Positions 36,905-46,160 of a DNA stretch of 64,000 bases are shown here, piece after piece. Position 1 is the first letter of the stretch. Every line of letters begins with the position of its first letter. Position numbers and translations under genes: made by a program. The DNA is taken from positions 1,105,001 through 1,169,000 of the forward strand of contig NZ_CP022367.1 of the NCBI RefSeq assembly GCF_003119115.1, read 5' to 3'. The notes beneath the pieces are model-generated. The model made no database searches. It worked only from the letters and a program-made list of their open reading frames with translations, and was not told the DNA's origin. This DNA is from Azospirillum sp. TSH58 (GTDB taxonomy: Bacteria > Pseudomonadota > Alphaproteobacteria > Azospirillales > Azospirillaceae).

Positions 36905-39900
36905 ATGTCCGACGCCCTGTTGCTTCTGGCCGCCACCGGCCTTCCGTTCGCCGGCGCGATCGTCGCCGGGATGCTGCCGACGCACGCGCGGAACACCGCG
37001 GCGTGGCTGGCCGGCGCGATCGCGACCATCGGGCTGGGTCTGGTGTGGGCCGCCTATCCGACGGTGGCGGCGGGCGGGGTGATCCGCCATTCGATGGCCT
37101 GGATGCCGTCGCTCGGCCTCGATCTCACGCTGCGGATGGACGGCTTCGCGTGGCTGTTCGCCGGGCTGGTGTTCGGGGTCGGCGCGCTCGTCGTGCTGTA
37201 CGCGCGCTATTACATGTCGGCGGACGATCCGGTCCCACGCTTCTTCGCGTTTTTGCTGGCCTTCATGGGGTCGATGACGGGGGTGGTCCTCTCCGGCAAC
37301 CTGATCCAGCTCGCCTTCTTCTGGGAGCTGACCAGCCTCTTCTCCTTCCTGCTGATCGGCTATTGGCACCACACGGCGGCGGCGCGCGACGGCGCGCGCA
37401 TGGCGCTGACCATCACCGCGACGGGCGGGCTGTGCCTGTTCGCCGGCGTGCTGCTGCTCGGCCACATCGTCGGCAGCTACAACCTCGACGTCGTGCTGGC
37501 CTCGGGCGACAAGATCCGCGAGCACGCGCTCTACCTGCCGGCGCTGGTCCTGATCCTGATGGGCGCCCTGACCAAGAGCGCGCAGTTCCCGTTCCATTTC
37601 TGGCTGCCGCACGCCATGGCGGCGCCCACCCCCGTCTCGGCCTATCTGCATTCGGCGACCCTGGTGAAGGCCGGCGTCTTCCTGATGGCCCGCCTGTGGC
37701 CGGTGCTGGCGGGGACGGAGGCGTGGTTCTGGATCGTCGGCAGCGCCGGTCTGGCCACCCTGCTGGTCGGCGCCTATGTGGCGATCTTCCAGAACGACCT
37801 GAAAGGACTTCTGGCCTATTCGACCATCAGCCATCTCGGGCTGATCACGCTGCTGCTCGGGCTCAACAGCGAACTCGCCATGGTCGCGGCGATCTTCCAC
37901 ATCCTCAACCACGCCGCCTTCAAGGCGTCGCTGTTCATGGCCGCCGGCATCATCGACCATGAGACGGGAACGCGCGACCTCCGGCGCCTGTCCGGCCTGA
38001 ACCGCTTCATGCCCTTCACGACGCGGCTGGCGATGGTGGCGGCCGCCGCCATGGCGGGCGTGCCGCTGATGAACGGCTTCATCTCGAAGGAGATGTTCTT
38101 CGCCGAGACGCTGACGGCCCAGGCGTCGCTGCCGCTGCTGCTCCACATCCTGCCCTTCGCCGCGATGGTGGCGAGCGCCTTCGCCGTGGCCTATTCGCTG
38201 CGCTTCATCCACGGCGCCTTCTTCGGCCCCGACCCGGTCGACCTGCCGCACCTGCCGCACGAGCCGCCGGCCTGGATGCGGCTCCCGGTCGAGATCCTGG
38301 CGCTGGCCTGCATCATCATCGGCCTGCTGCCCGCGGCCACCGTGGGGCCGTACCTGAACATGGCGGCCCACGCCGCGCTCGGCGCCGCGACCCCCGAATA
38401 CAGCCTGGCGGTCTGGCACGGCTTCAACACGCCGCTGGTGATGAGCCTGCTCGCCCTGGCGGCCGGCGTGACGCTCTACTTCCTGCTGCAGCCGCTGTTC
38501 CGCCGGAACATCGAAGGCCCGCCCTTCATCAGCCGGCTGGAAGGCCGCCGCATGTTCGAGCGCAGCATGGTCTTCCTGTCCTGGCGGCTCGCCCGGACGC
38601 TGGAAGGCCTGCTGGGCACCCGCCGCCTGCAGCCCCAGCTCCGTCTGGTCGTCTGCGTCGCCATCCTGGCCGCGGGCTGGGCGGTCTACCGCCGCGGGCT
38701 CGGCCCCGGCAATCTGGTGCCGCAGGGCATCGACCCCGTGCTCGCCCTGATCTGGGCGATCGGCGCGGCCTGCGCCCTGGGTGCGGCGTGGCAGGCCAAG
38801 TTCCACCGTCTCGCCGCGCTGATCCTGCTCGGCGGCACCGGTCTGGTCACCTGCGTCACCTTCGTCTGGTTCTCCGCCCCCGACCTCGCGCTGACCCAGC
38901 TGCTGGTCGAGATCGTCACCACCATCCTGCTGCTGCTCGGCCTGCGCTGGCTGCCCAAGCGGCTTCCCGGCACCGGCACGTCCGAGGTGATGCGGACGGG
39001 CCGCCGCCTGCGCGACCTTGCCATCGCCATCACCGCCGGACTCGGCATGGCCGGGCTGGCCTTCGGCGTGATGACCCGCTTCCCGCCGGAAATCCTGGCG
39101 CAGCATTTCCTGGAGCGCGCCTACACCGAGGGCGGCGGCACCAACGTCGTCAACGTGATCCTGGTCGACTTCCGCGGCTTCGACACGCTGGGCGAGATCG
39201 CCGTTCTGGGCGTGGTGGCGCTGACCGCCTACGCGCTGCTGCGCCGCTTCCGCCCGGCTCCCGACAGCGTGGACGTGCCGGAGCAGCAGCGCGACCAGAG
39301 CGCCTACGACATCGCCCGGCCGGAGCGGCGGGAGGGCGACACGGTGGCCGACTGGCTGCTGATCCCCTCGGTGATCGCGCGCCTGCTGTTCCCGGTGGTC
39401 GGCATGGTTGCGCTGTTCCTGCTGCTGCGCGGCCACGACCTGCCCGGCGGCGGCTTCGCCGCAGGGCTGATGGGGTCGATCGCGATGATCCTGCAATACA
39501 TGCTGGGCGGGACGCAGTGGATCGAGGCGCGGCTGCGCGTGCTGCCGTTGCGCTGGATGGGCCTCGGGCTCCTGCTGGCCGCCGGCACGGGCCTGGGCGC
39601 CCTGCTGTTCGGCCGGCCCTTCCTGACCACCTATTTCGCCTACGCGGACCTGCCGCTCATTGGGAAGATTCCGACGGCGAGCGCGCTGCTGTTCGACATC
39701 GGCGTGTTCGCGCTGGTCATCGGCGCCACCATGCTGACCCTGATCGCGCTGGCCCGCCAGTCGGTCCGCGGCCACCGCGCCGCGGCGCCGCGCACCACGG
39801 CGGCGAGCGCCCCCGCGGTGCCCGGCCCGACCCTGAGCGGCGCCTCCGCCGCTGCTCCGACCGGCGCCACCCCGACCACTGCCCCGACCGCCGCAACCGG

Positions 39901-39910
39901 AGACGATTGA
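36905..39910 (+). CDS. mrpA: Mrp antiporter subunit A fused to subunit B (MrpAB/PhaAB)
   Basis: This polytopic protein of about 1001 aa has more than 20 predicted helices. The N-terminal 650 residues are a NuoL/MrpA-type proton-pumping module (FFWELTSLFSFLLIGYW, LTKSAQFPFHFWLPHAM, LVKAGVFLMARL). The C-terminal third carries the MrpB domain (HDLPGGGFAAGLM, GLGALLFG). Fused AB is usual in alphaproteobacteria. The start ATG 36905 was chosen over an upstream TTG. It is the first gene of a seven-subunit Na+ or K+/H+ antiporter operon. Confidence 0.95.
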   Translation: MSDALLLLAATGLPFAGAIVAGMLPTHARNTAAWLAGAIATIGLGLVWAAYPTVAAGGVIRHSMAWMPSLGLDLTLRMDGFAWLFAGLVFGVGALVVLYARYYMSADDPVPRFFAFLLAFMGSMTGVVLSGNLIQLAFFWELTSLFSFLLIGYWHHTAAARDGARMALTITATGGLCLFAGVLLLGHIVGSYNLDVVLASGDKIREHALYLPALVLILMGALTKSAQFPFHFWLPHAMAAPTPVSAYLHSATLVKAGVFLMARLWPVLAGTEAWFWIVGSAGLATLLVGAYVAIFQNDLKGLLAYSTISHLGLITLLLGLNSELAMVAAIFHILNHAAFKASLFMAAGIIDHETGTRDLRRLSGLNRFMPFTTRLAMVAAAAMAGVPLMNGFISKEMFFAETLTAQASLPLLLHILPFAAMVASAFAVAYSLRFIHGAFFGPDPVDLPHLPHEPPAWMRLPVEILALACIIIGLLPAATVGPYLNMAAHAALGAATPEYSLAVWHGFNTPLVMSLLALAAGVTLYFLLQPLFRRNIEGPPFISRLEGRRMFERSMVFLSWRLARTLEGLLGTRRLQPQLRLVVCVAILAAGWAVYRRGLGPGNLVPQGIDPVLALIWAIGAACALGAAWQAKFHRLAALILLGGTGLVTCVTFVWFSAPDLALTQLLVEIVTTILLLLGLRWLPKRLPGTGTSEVMRTGRRLRDLAIAITAGLGMAGLAFGVMTRFPPEILAQHFLERAYTEGGGTNVVNVILVDFRGFDTLGEIAVLGVVALTAYALLRRFRPAPDSVDVPEQQRDQSAYDIARPERREGDTVADWLLIPSVIARLLFPVVGMVALFLLLRGHDLPGGGFAAGLMGSIAMILQYMLGGTQWIEARLRVLPLRWMGLGLLLAAGTGLGALLFGRPFLTTYFAYADLPLIGKIPTASALLFDIGVFALVIGATMLTLIALARQSVRGHRAAAPRTTAASAPAVPGPTLSGASAAAPTGATPTTAPTAATGDD

Positions 39911-40254
39911 TGGAACTTATCCTCGCCCTCGGGATCGGGGTGCTGACGGGCTCCGGCGTCTGGCTGCTGCTGCGACCCCGCACCTTCCAGGTCATCATCG
40001 GCCTGTCGCTGCTCTCCTACGCCGTCAACCTCTTCATTTTCTCGACCGGCGGCCTGCGCACGGGGGCGGCCCCGGTGCTGGAGCGCGGCATGGCCGGCAG
40101 CCTCGCCACCCACGCCGACCCGGTGCCGCAGGCCCTGGTCCTCACGGCCATCGTCATCAGCTTCGCGACGACGGCGCTGTTCCTCGTCCTGCTCCTCGCC
40201 GCGCGGGGCCTGACGGGAACCGACCATGTGGACGGTAAGGAGAAGTCCCGGTGA
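39910..40254 (+). CDS. mrpC: Mrp antiporter subunit C
   Basis: The 114-aa NuoK-like protein has three transmembrane helices (about residues 3-21, 28-46 and 72-95; GLSLLSYAVNLFIFSTGG, PVPQALVLTAIVISFATTA). It is part of the membrane antiporter complex. Its ATG overlaps the mrpA stop by one base. Confidence 0.94.
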   Translation: MELILALGIGVLTGSGVWLLLRPRTFQVIIGLSLLSYAVNLFIFSTGGLRTGAAPVLERGMAGSLATHADPVPQALVLTAIVISFATTALFLVLLLAARGLTGTDHVDGKEKSR

Positions 40255-41897
40255 ACGGGTGGCCAATGAGCGCTTGGATGAATCATCTGGTGATCGCGCC
40301 GATCATCATCCCGCTGCTGGTCGGCGCGCTGCTGATGCTGATCGACGAGCGGCGGCGGGCGCTGAAGGCCACGCTCGGGGTGGCGTCGGCGTCGGTGCTG
40401 CTGGCGCTGGCGGTGCTGCTGCTCTATCTGACGGACCACACCGCCACGGGGGCGGACGCCACCGTGCGCGTCTACCGGCTGGGCGACTGGCCGTCGCTGT
40501 TCGGCATCGTCCTGGTGCTCGACCGGCTGTCGGCGATGATGCTGGTGCTGACCGGCATCCTGGGGCTGTCCGCCCTGGTCTTCGCGCTGGCGCGCTGGCA
40601 GAAGGCGGGGGCGCATTTCCATTCGCTGTTCCAGTTCCAGCTGATGGGGCTGAACGGCGCCTTCCTGACCGGCGACCTGTTCAACCTGTTCGTCTTCTTC
40701 GAGATCATGCTGGCCGCCTCCTACGGGCTGGCCCTGCACGGCTCCGGCCTCGCCCGCGTCCGCGCCGGGCTGCACTACATCGCCATCAATCTGGCGGCCT
40801 CCCTGCTCTTCCTGATCGGGGTGAGCATGATCTACGGCGTGTCGGGCACGCTGAACATGGCCGAGCTGGCCGTGCGCATCGCCGCGGTGGCGCCGGAGGA
40901 CCGCGGGCTGCTGGAGGCCGGGGCGGCGATCCTCGGCGTCGCCTTCCTCATCAAGGCGGGCATGTGGCCGCTGGGCTTCTGGCTGCCGAACACCTACACC
41001 ACGGTCGGGGCGCCCTCCGCCGCGATCATCTCGATCCTCAGCAAGGTCGGCATCTACGCCATCATCCGGATCTGGCTGCTGGTCTTCGGCGACAGCGCCG
41101 GGACCTCGGCGGGGTTCGGCGGGCATTGGCTGCTGATCGGCGGGGTGCTGACCATCGCCTTCGGCTCCATCGCGGTGCTGGCGACGCAGAATCTGGCGCG
41201 GCTGGCCGGGGCCAGCGTGCTGGTGTCCTCCGGCACGCTGCTGGCCGCCGTCGGCGCCGGGCAGGCGGCGGTGACCGGCGGCGCGCTGTTCTACATGACC
41301 AGCTCCGTCCTGGCGATCGCCGGGCTGTTCCTGCTGATCGAGCTGGTCGAGCGCGGGCGCATGGTCGGCGCCGACGTGCTGGCGGTGACGCGCGAGGCCT
41401 TCGGCGAGGGCGAGGACGAGGAGTCGGACGACGACGACGCCATCGGCGTGTCGATCCCGGCGATCATGGCGATCCTCGGCATCGCCTTCATGGCCTGCGC
41501 GCTGCTGCTCGCCGGCCTGCCGCCGCTGTCGGGCTTCCTCGCCAAGTTCGCCATCCTGGCGCCGATGCTCGCGCAGGGGGCGGACGGGCTTCCCTTCACC
41601 ACCTGGGCGCTGATGGCGGCGCTGATCCTGTCCGGGCTGGCGACGGTCGTCGCGATGAGCCGCACCGGCATCGACGTCTTCTGGGCGTCGCCCGCGGGCG
41701 AACTGCCGCGCGTGCGCCTTGTCGAACTCGGGCCGGTCATGATGCTCCTGGCGCTCTGCGTGGCGCTGACCGTCCAGGCCGGGCCGGTGATGCGCTACAT
41801 GGAGGACACCGCCCGATCGCTTCACGGGCCGGAACGCTACGTCCAGGGGGTGATGACAACCGCGGCGCCGGGGACCGGCAAGGGGGTCGCGCCATGA
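40251..41897 (+). CDS. mrpD: Mrp antiporter subunit D
   Basis: This 548-aa NuoM/N-type proton-translocating subunit has about 14 helices and the conserved GLNGAFLTGDLFNLFVFFEIM and FLIKAGMWPLGFWLPNTY segments. An acidic stretch (GEGEDEESDDDD, about residue 385) lies in a cytoplasmic loop and is unusually charged. The GTG start at 40251 has AGGAGA upstream and overlaps the mrpC stop. Confidence 0.95.
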   Translation: MNGWPMSAWMNHLVIAPIIIPLLVGALLMLIDERRRALKATLGVASASVLLALAVLLLYLTDHTATGADATVRVYRLGDWPSLFGIVLVLDRLSAMMLVLTGILGLSALVFALARWQKAGAHFHSLFQFQLMGLNGAFLTGDLFNLFVFFEIMLAASYGLALHGSGLARVRAGLHYIAINLAASLLFLIGVSMIYGVSGTLNMAELAVRIAAVAPEDRGLLEAGAAILGVAFLIKAGMWPLGFWLPNTYTTVGAPSAAIISILSKVGIYAIIRIWLLVFGDSAGTSAGFGGHWLLIGGVLTIAFGSIAVLATQNLARLAGASVLVSSGTLLAAVGAGQAAVTGGALFYMTSSVLAIAGLFLLIELVERGRMVGADVLAVTREAFGEGEDEESDDDDAIGVSIPAIMAILGIAFMACALLLAGLPPLSGFLAKFAILAPMLAQGADGLPFTTWALMAALILSGLATVVAMSRTGIDVFWASPAGELPRVRLVELGPVMMLLALCVALTVQAGPVMRYMEDTARSLHGPERYVQGVMTTAAPGTGKGVAP

Positions 41898-42382
41898 AGC
41901 GCTGGTTGCCCTATCCGCTGCTGACCGCCGCGCTGGTGGCGATGTGGCTGCTGCTGACCGAGAGCGTGGCGCTCGGCTCCATCCTGATGGGCGCCATCCT
42001 GGCGACCGTCGCGGTCTGGGGCTTCGCGGCGCTCGACCCGCCGGGCGGCCGGCTGAAGCGGCCGCGCGCCGCCTGCGCGCTCGCCGCGCTGGTGATCGCC
42101 GACGTCGCGCGTTCCAACGTCGCGGTCGCCAAGATCATCCTCAACCCGCGCAAGACGGAGCGGGTCTCCGGCTTCCTGCGCATCCCCCTCGACATGCGGG
42201 CGCCCTACGGTCTGGCGACGCTGGCCTGCATCATCACGGGGACGCCGGGGACGATCTGGGTGGAGTACAATTCCGCGAACAACAGCATCCTTCTCCACAT
42301 CCTCGATCTGGTCGATGAGAGCACCTGGATCGACACCATCAAGGGACGGTACGAGAAGCGCCTGATGGAGATCTTCGAATGA
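41894..42382 (+). CDS. mrpE: Mrp antiporter subunit E
   Basis: The 162-aa protein has N-terminal membrane helices (LLTAALVAMWLLLTESVALGSILMGAILATVAVWG) and a cytosolic C-terminal part with the family blocks SNVAVAKIIL, TGTPGTIWVEY and IKGRYEKRLMEIFE. It overlaps mrpD and mrpF by 4 bases each. Confidence 0.94.
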   Translation: MKRWLPYPLLTAALVAMWLLLTESVALGSILMGAILATVAVWGFAALDPPGGRLKRPRAACALAALVIADVARSNVAVAKIILNPRKTERVSGFLRIPLDMRAPYGLATLACIITGTPGTIWVEYNSANNSILLHILDLVDESTWIDTIKGRYEKRLMEIFE

Positions 42383-42660
42383 CCGCCACGCTGCTGCTCT
42401 GGTCGATCTTCCTGGCGCAGATCATGCTGGTCGCCGCGATGGCCTGCGCGACCTATCGCGTGCTGCGCGGGCCGCGGGCGCAGGACCGGGTGCTCGGGCT
42501 CGACACGCTGTACGTCAACGCCACGATGCTGCTGCTGACCTTCGGCATCCGCACCGGCAGCACGCTCTATTTCGAAGCCGCGCTGATCATCGCGCTGCTC
42601 GGCTTCGTCGCGACGGCGGCGCTGGCGAAGTTCCTCATGCGCGGAGAGGTGATCGAATGA
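42379..42660 (+). CDS. mrpF: Mrp antiporter subunit F
   Basis: A 93-aa protein with three transmembrane helices and the typical RVLRGPRAQDRVLGLDTLYVN motif after TM1. It overlaps mrpE and mrpG by 4 bases each. Confidence 0.94.
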   Translation: MTATLLLWSIFLAQIMLVAAMACATYRVLRGPRAQDRVLGLDTLYVNATMLLLTFGIRTGSTLYFEAALIIALLGFVATAALAKFLMRGEVIE

Positions 42661-43064
42661 CGCATCTGGCCGACCTGCCGGTCTGGGCGGCGATCCCGGT
42701 GGCGCTGTTCCTGCTGCTCGGCGCCTCGCTGGCGCTGATCGGGTCCATCGGGTTCGTGCGGCTGCGCAGCTTCTACGAGCGCGTCCACGCCCCGACGCTG
42801 GGCACCAGCATGGGCATCGGCTTCGTGCTTCTGGCCTCGATGCTGTGCTTCACCGTGCTGCAATCGCGGCCGGCGCTGCACGAGATCCTGATCGCGATCT
42901 TCATGGTCGTGACCACGCCGATCACGCTGATGCTGCTCGCCCGCGCCGCCCTCTACCGCGACCGCAGCGAGGGCAGCGACGACGTGCCGGCGGCGGCGCC
43001 GGTCCAGGCCGCCGCACCGCCGGCCACCGCGCCGCCGGCCCAGGAGCCCGCCCCGCCGGTGTAG
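42657..43064 (+). CDS. mrpG: Mrp antiporter subunit G
   Basis: The 135-aa protein has three helices and the family block GSIGFVRLRSFYERVHAPTLGTSMG. The C-terminus is a Pro/Ala-rich tail of about 30 residues. It is the last gene of the operon; 16 bases later the convergent VOC gene ends. Confidence 0.94.
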   Translation: MTHLADLPVWAAIPVALFLLLGASLALIGSIGFVRLRSFYERVHAPTLGTSMGIGFVLLASMLCFTVLQSRPALHEILIAIFMVVTTPITLMLLARAALYRDRSEGSDDVPAAAPVQAAAPPATAPPAQEPAPPV

Positions 43065-43080
43065 ACCTCCCCTCGGCGCG

Positions 43081-43503
43081 TCAGGTCGCCTCGACCTGGG
43101 CGAACATGCCGGATTCGTCGGTGAAGCTCTTGAACTCCAGCCCGTTGCCCGAGGGGTCGAGGATGAAGAAGGTGCCCTGCTCCGACGGCTTGCCGGGGTA
43201 GCGGATCTGCGGCTCCAGGAGGAAGGTCGCGCCGGCCGCCTCCAGCCGTTCCCGCAGCGCGTCCCAGACCGGGCGCGGCAGCACCGCCCCGAAATGGTGC
43301 AGCGGCACGGCCTTGCCGTCGACCATGCTGGTCTCGGTCGAGCGCGGCTCGGACGAGCGGTGGGCGGAAATCTGGTTGCCGAAGAAGTCGAAATCGATCC
43401 ACCGCTCGGTGGAGCGCCCTTCGCGGCAGCCCAGGACATCGACGTAGAAACGGCGGGTTTCCTCGATGTCCCGGATGGGAAAGGCGAGATGAAACGCGAA
43501 CAC
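43081..43503 (-). CDS. VOC-family (glyoxalase/dioxygenase-like) protein
   Basis: The 140-aa protein has two beta-alpha-beta-beta-beta units of the vicinal oxygen chelate fold: FHLAFPIRDIEETRRFYVDVLGC with possible metal His at the start, LHHFGAVLP, and FFILDPSGNGLEFKSF with the C-terminal Glu. The start GTG at 43503 has AAGG upstream. The substrate is not predictable. It is a single gene. Confidence 0.85.
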   Translation of the reverse strand: MFAFHLAFPIRDIEETRRFYVDVLGCREGRSTERWIDFDFFGNQISAHRSSEPRSTETSMVDGKAVPLHHFGAVLPRPVWDALRERLEAAGATFLLEPQIRYPGKPSEQGTFFILDPSGNGLEFKSFTDESGMFAQVEAT

Positions 43504-43592
43504 CGGCGCACCCTTCTGACGTTGGTTCGGGCGGCCAGGGTAGACCGCGATCCGCGGCGCCAACAAACGATTTAAGCGTGGGCCACGCGCGC

Positions 43593-43637
43593 AAAAACGC
43601 TGCGGCCCCGGTCCGGAACGCGAACCGGGGCCGCAGT
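43593..43637 (-). terminator. Rho-independent terminator of the porin gene
   Basis: A perfect 13-bp stem (ACCGGGGCCGCAG with CTGCGGCCCCGGT, 43600-43636) is followed on the minus strand by GCGTTTTTGC. It lies about 12 bases beyond the porin stop codon and is oriented to end porin transcription. Confidence 0.88.
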
Positions 43638-43648
43638 GATCAGCGTGG

Positions 43649-44833
43649 TCAGAAGGCCAGACGGGTGTCGAGCATCAGGATGTGCGCGCGGTCCTTCAGG
43701 TCGCCGCCGTCGGGACGGCCCGCCTGCAGGGTGGACTGCACGTAATCGTACTCCAGCCCGGTGGTGAAGCCGGGGGCGACGGTCCAGGTGACGCCGCCCT
43801 GCCAGATGTCCGCCTTGCTCGGCGTGGACATGGTCGCGCTGTCGTTGCCCAGAGCCCGCAGGTAGTTGGCGGCGAACAGCAGCGGCCCGGCGGTGTACTG
43901 CGCGCCGAAGATCCAGTTCTGCTGCGCCCGCGTCTGGGCGAGGCCCTCGGCGTAGCCGCTGTCGCCGCTGTAGGCGTAGCTGGCGCCGACCTTCACCGGG
44001 CCGTAGCCGACGTTGGCCCCGACATGGACGGAGTTCAGGTCCTCGAAGGACTGGCTGACGACGCCGTCGGACTGGCGCACCGCCTTGCCGGTCGCGTAGA
44101 AGGCGCTGCCCTCGATGCTGAAGTCGCCGACCGCCGTCTGGAAGGCCGCTCCGGCCTCGACCACGTCGCGGAAGGACAGCAGGTCGCCCAGCGCGTCGGT
44201 CGTGCGGCGGTTGACCGACGTGTTGGAGTCGCCGCTGCGCGGCATGTAGGACACCGCCGCCGACAGGCCGCCGACGTTCGGCGTGATGTAGACGAACTTG
44301 GTCCCGGTGTCGTAGGCGATCAGCGTGCGCAGGCTGGTGGCGGCCAGCGGCAGGGCGCCGAAGGTCGAGGAGCCGTTGAGGAACAGGATGCCGTTGCTGT
44401 CCGGGCTGCCGGCCACGCCCTCGACGTTCGGGCCGATCATCCCGTACTCGTCCGACAGGCCGTTGATGACGCCGGCCTGGATCGTGCCGAAGGCGCCGTT
44501 GGCGAAGAGGAAGGCGCGGTCGTTCTCGATGTTGCGGGTCGAGACGGTCGGATCGCCGTTGCCCGCCACGATGCGCAGCCGCGCGCCGTAGGTCAGGCCG
44601 TTGTCCGCGGTGGCCGTCGGGGTGACGACCAGACGGTAGCGGTTGGCGAACTCGCGCGAGCGCAGGCCGTCGTCCTGCTGCTGGCGGATGTAGGCGCCCT
44701 GGAAATAGGCGTCGCCGCCGAGGATCAGGTCGAAGCTCGGCTCGGCCAGGGCCGGGGCCGAGGTCAGGGCGGCGAAGGCGGTGCCGGCGAGGGCGGCGGC
44801 GCGAAGGGAGAAGGCGTTCATGGGCGTGGTCAT
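43649..44833 (-). CDS. Outer-membrane porin
   Basis: This 394-aa protein has a Sec signal peptide (about residues 1-30, cleavage after SAPALA). The mature part is a Gly/Tyr-rich beta-barrel of the Gram-negative porin type. Alternating hydrophobic strands (GGDAYFQGAYIRQ, YGARLRIVAGNG, NWIFGAQYTAGPLLFAANY) lead to a terminal Phe (RLAF). It forms a diffusion pore, and selectivity is unknown. The start is ATG 44833 or 44821. It is monocistronic, with a strong terminator. Confidence 0.93.
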   Translation of the reverse strand: MTTPMNAFSLRAAALAGTAFAALTSAPALAEPSFDLILGGDAYFQGAYIRQQQDDGLRSREFANRYRLVVTPTATADNGLTYGARLRIVAGNGDPTVSTRNIENDRAFLFANGAFGTIQAGVINGLSDEYGMIGPNVEGVAGSPDSNGILFLNGSSTFGALPLAATSLRTLIAYDTGTKFVYITPNVGGLSAAVSYMPRSGDSNTSVNRRTTDALGDLLSFRDVVEAGAAFQTAVGDFSIEGSAFYATGKAVRQSDGVVSQSFEDLNSVHVGANVGYGPVKVGASYAYSGDSGYAEGLAQTRAQQNWIFGAQYTAGPLLFAANYLRALGNDSATMSTPSKADIWQGGVTWTVAPGFTTGLEYDYVQSTLQAGRPDGGDLKDRAHILMLDTRLAF

Positions 44834-44870
44834 TCCAGGGTCGAGGCTTGCGGGGGCGATGTTTTGGTAT

Positions 44871-44993
44871 CCCCTCTCCCCTCCGGGGAGAGGGTTTAGG
44901 GTGAGGGGGTTGCGCTTGTGCCGGACATGCCGCCACGCACAGCCCCCTCACCCGGCGCCTTCGGCGCCACCCTCTCCCCAGGGGGGCGAGGGG
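44871..44993. repeat. REPIN-like inverted repeat doublet between porin and GNAT-like gene
   Basis: Module one is CCCTCTCCCC..GGGGAGAGGG with a TTTAGGGTGAGGGGG tail. After a 40-bp spacer comes the inverted module CCCCCTCACCC plus GGCGCCTTCGGCGCC and CCCTCTCCCC. The second half is translated as the C-terminus of the GNAT-like gene on the minus strand. Confidence 0.78.
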
Positions 44994-45726
44994 AAACGGG
45001 AAACCAGCGGCGGCCGAAGGCGGTGAGGTTGTCGTCCTGCAGCCGGGCGAGGCAGAGGATCTCCACGCTGTCGGCCCAGCGCGGGTTGATGCGGCGGAAC
45101 TGGGCGACCGCCGGGCTGTCCAGCTTGGCCTCGCTGATGGCACGGGCCTCCTCGGTCAGGCCGTAGCCCTGCCACTGCCAGTCCACGGTGCCGGTGTCGG
45201 CGTCGTAGTACTGGGCGAAGCACTCCCGCCCGATGTGGTCGCGGAACGCCCGGTCGAGGGCGTCAGGGGCCGTGTCCAACTGCGGCGTGTGGCGGACGAA
45301 CAGCATCGGCATGTAGCGGTAGGAGCGGTAGCCGACCGCGCTGTAGCTCCAGTACCACAGCCGTCCCGAGCGGTCGGCGCGGGCGCGGGCGACCATTTCG
45401 GCGACCATCGAGCGCACCAGTTCGTTCGACCCCCAGAAGCGGCGCTCCAGGATGCAGTGGGCGGTGTGGAAGGCGCCGACGGCGGTGCCGCCGATCTCCG
45501 TCGCCTGCCGGTAGACGGTGGCGAAGCCGACCAGCTCCCCGGTCCCGGCGTCCTCCTGCACGACGCAGTGGTCGAGGTCTTCCAGCTCCTCGTTGAAATA
45601 ATCCTCGCCGTAGCCTTCGAACCAGACGCTGAGCAGGGCGAACATCGCCGCCCGCCGTTCCGGCGTCAGGGCCGCCGGCTCGACGAAGCTGGTCCGCAGG
45701 GGAGGGCGCGCCGCGGGCGTGGTCAT
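44896..45726 (-). CDS. GNAT-like protein with repeat-derived C-terminus
   Basis: The protein has 276 aa. Residues 30-150 resemble an acetyltransferase (GNAT) fold: strand-rich HCVVQEDAGTGELVGFATVYRQ, then a helix-turn rich in Arg (ELVRSMVAEMVARARADRSGRLWYWSYSAVGYRSYRYMP). I cannot point to a clear acetyl-CoA loop, so this is tentative. From about residue 243 onward (SPRPPGERVAPKAPGEG...) the sequence is read from the dispersed repeat, implying that the ancestral stop was lost. It is the last gene of the exporter operon, and its start overlaps the SET gene by 4 bases. Confidence 0.65.
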   Translation of the reverse strand: MTTPAARPPLRTSFVEPAALTPERRAAMFALLSVWFEGYGEDYFNEELEDLDHCVVQEDAGTGELVGFATVYRQATEIGGTAVGAFHTAHCILERRFWGSNELVRSMVAEMVARARADRSGRLWYWSYSAVGYRSYRYMPMLFVRHTPQLDTAPDALDRAFRDHIGRECFAQYYDADTGTVDWQWQGYGLTEEARAISEAKLDSPAVAQFRRINPRWADSVEILCLARLQDDNLTAFGRRWFPVSPRPPGERVAPKAPGEGAVRGGMSGTSATPSP

Positions 45727-46136
45727 CCGGCTTTTCCGGTCAGGTAGAGCGCCGCCCCGGCCTCGCGGACGTCGGCGCAGATGTCCTCATAATTGCAGGT
45801 GATCTCCTCCCCGGCGGCGATGTCGCGGCGGGCGACGAAGCGCCGCCAGTCGCCGGGGTCGGCCCGCCCGATGGACGGACCGTCGGCGTGGTTGAGGAAC
45901 CGGGCATCGTCCCCCGGCAGAAGGACGCCGACCCCCTCGATCACGCAGCCGTGGAAGTCGATCAGCCGGGCGACCTGCGGAAAGTCGGTCAGCACGGCGT
46001 CGTCGGGTTCCAGCAGGCGGTCGATGCGGGTGTCGAACGCCCACACCGGCGTGCCGGCGGCGACCGCCTCCTCGGCGAAGAGGCCCAGCCCGTGGATCGG
46101 GCTGGAGGCGAGGCGGGTGGCGATGAGGAGCGGCAT
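45723..46136 (-). CDS. SET-domain protein
   Basis: This 137-aa protein is a nearly bare SET domain: SSPIHGLGLFAEEAV at the start, RFLNHADGPSIGR (the NH motif) and EEITCNYEDI (the pseudo-knot Tyr). SET proteins methylate lysines with SAM. Short bacterial forms are widespread but mostly uncharacterised. It lies between the reductase and GNAT-like genes, and the target is unknown. Confidence 0.85.
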   Translation of the reverse strand: MPLLIATRLASSPIHGLGLFAEEAVAAGTPVWAFDTRIDRLLEPDDAVLTDFPQVARLIDFHGCVIEGVGVLLPGDDARFLNHADGPSIGRADPGDWRRFVARRDIAAGEEITCNYEDICADVREAGAALYLTGKAG

Positions 46137-46160
46137 GGCGTCCTTCTCCGGCGATGGAGC

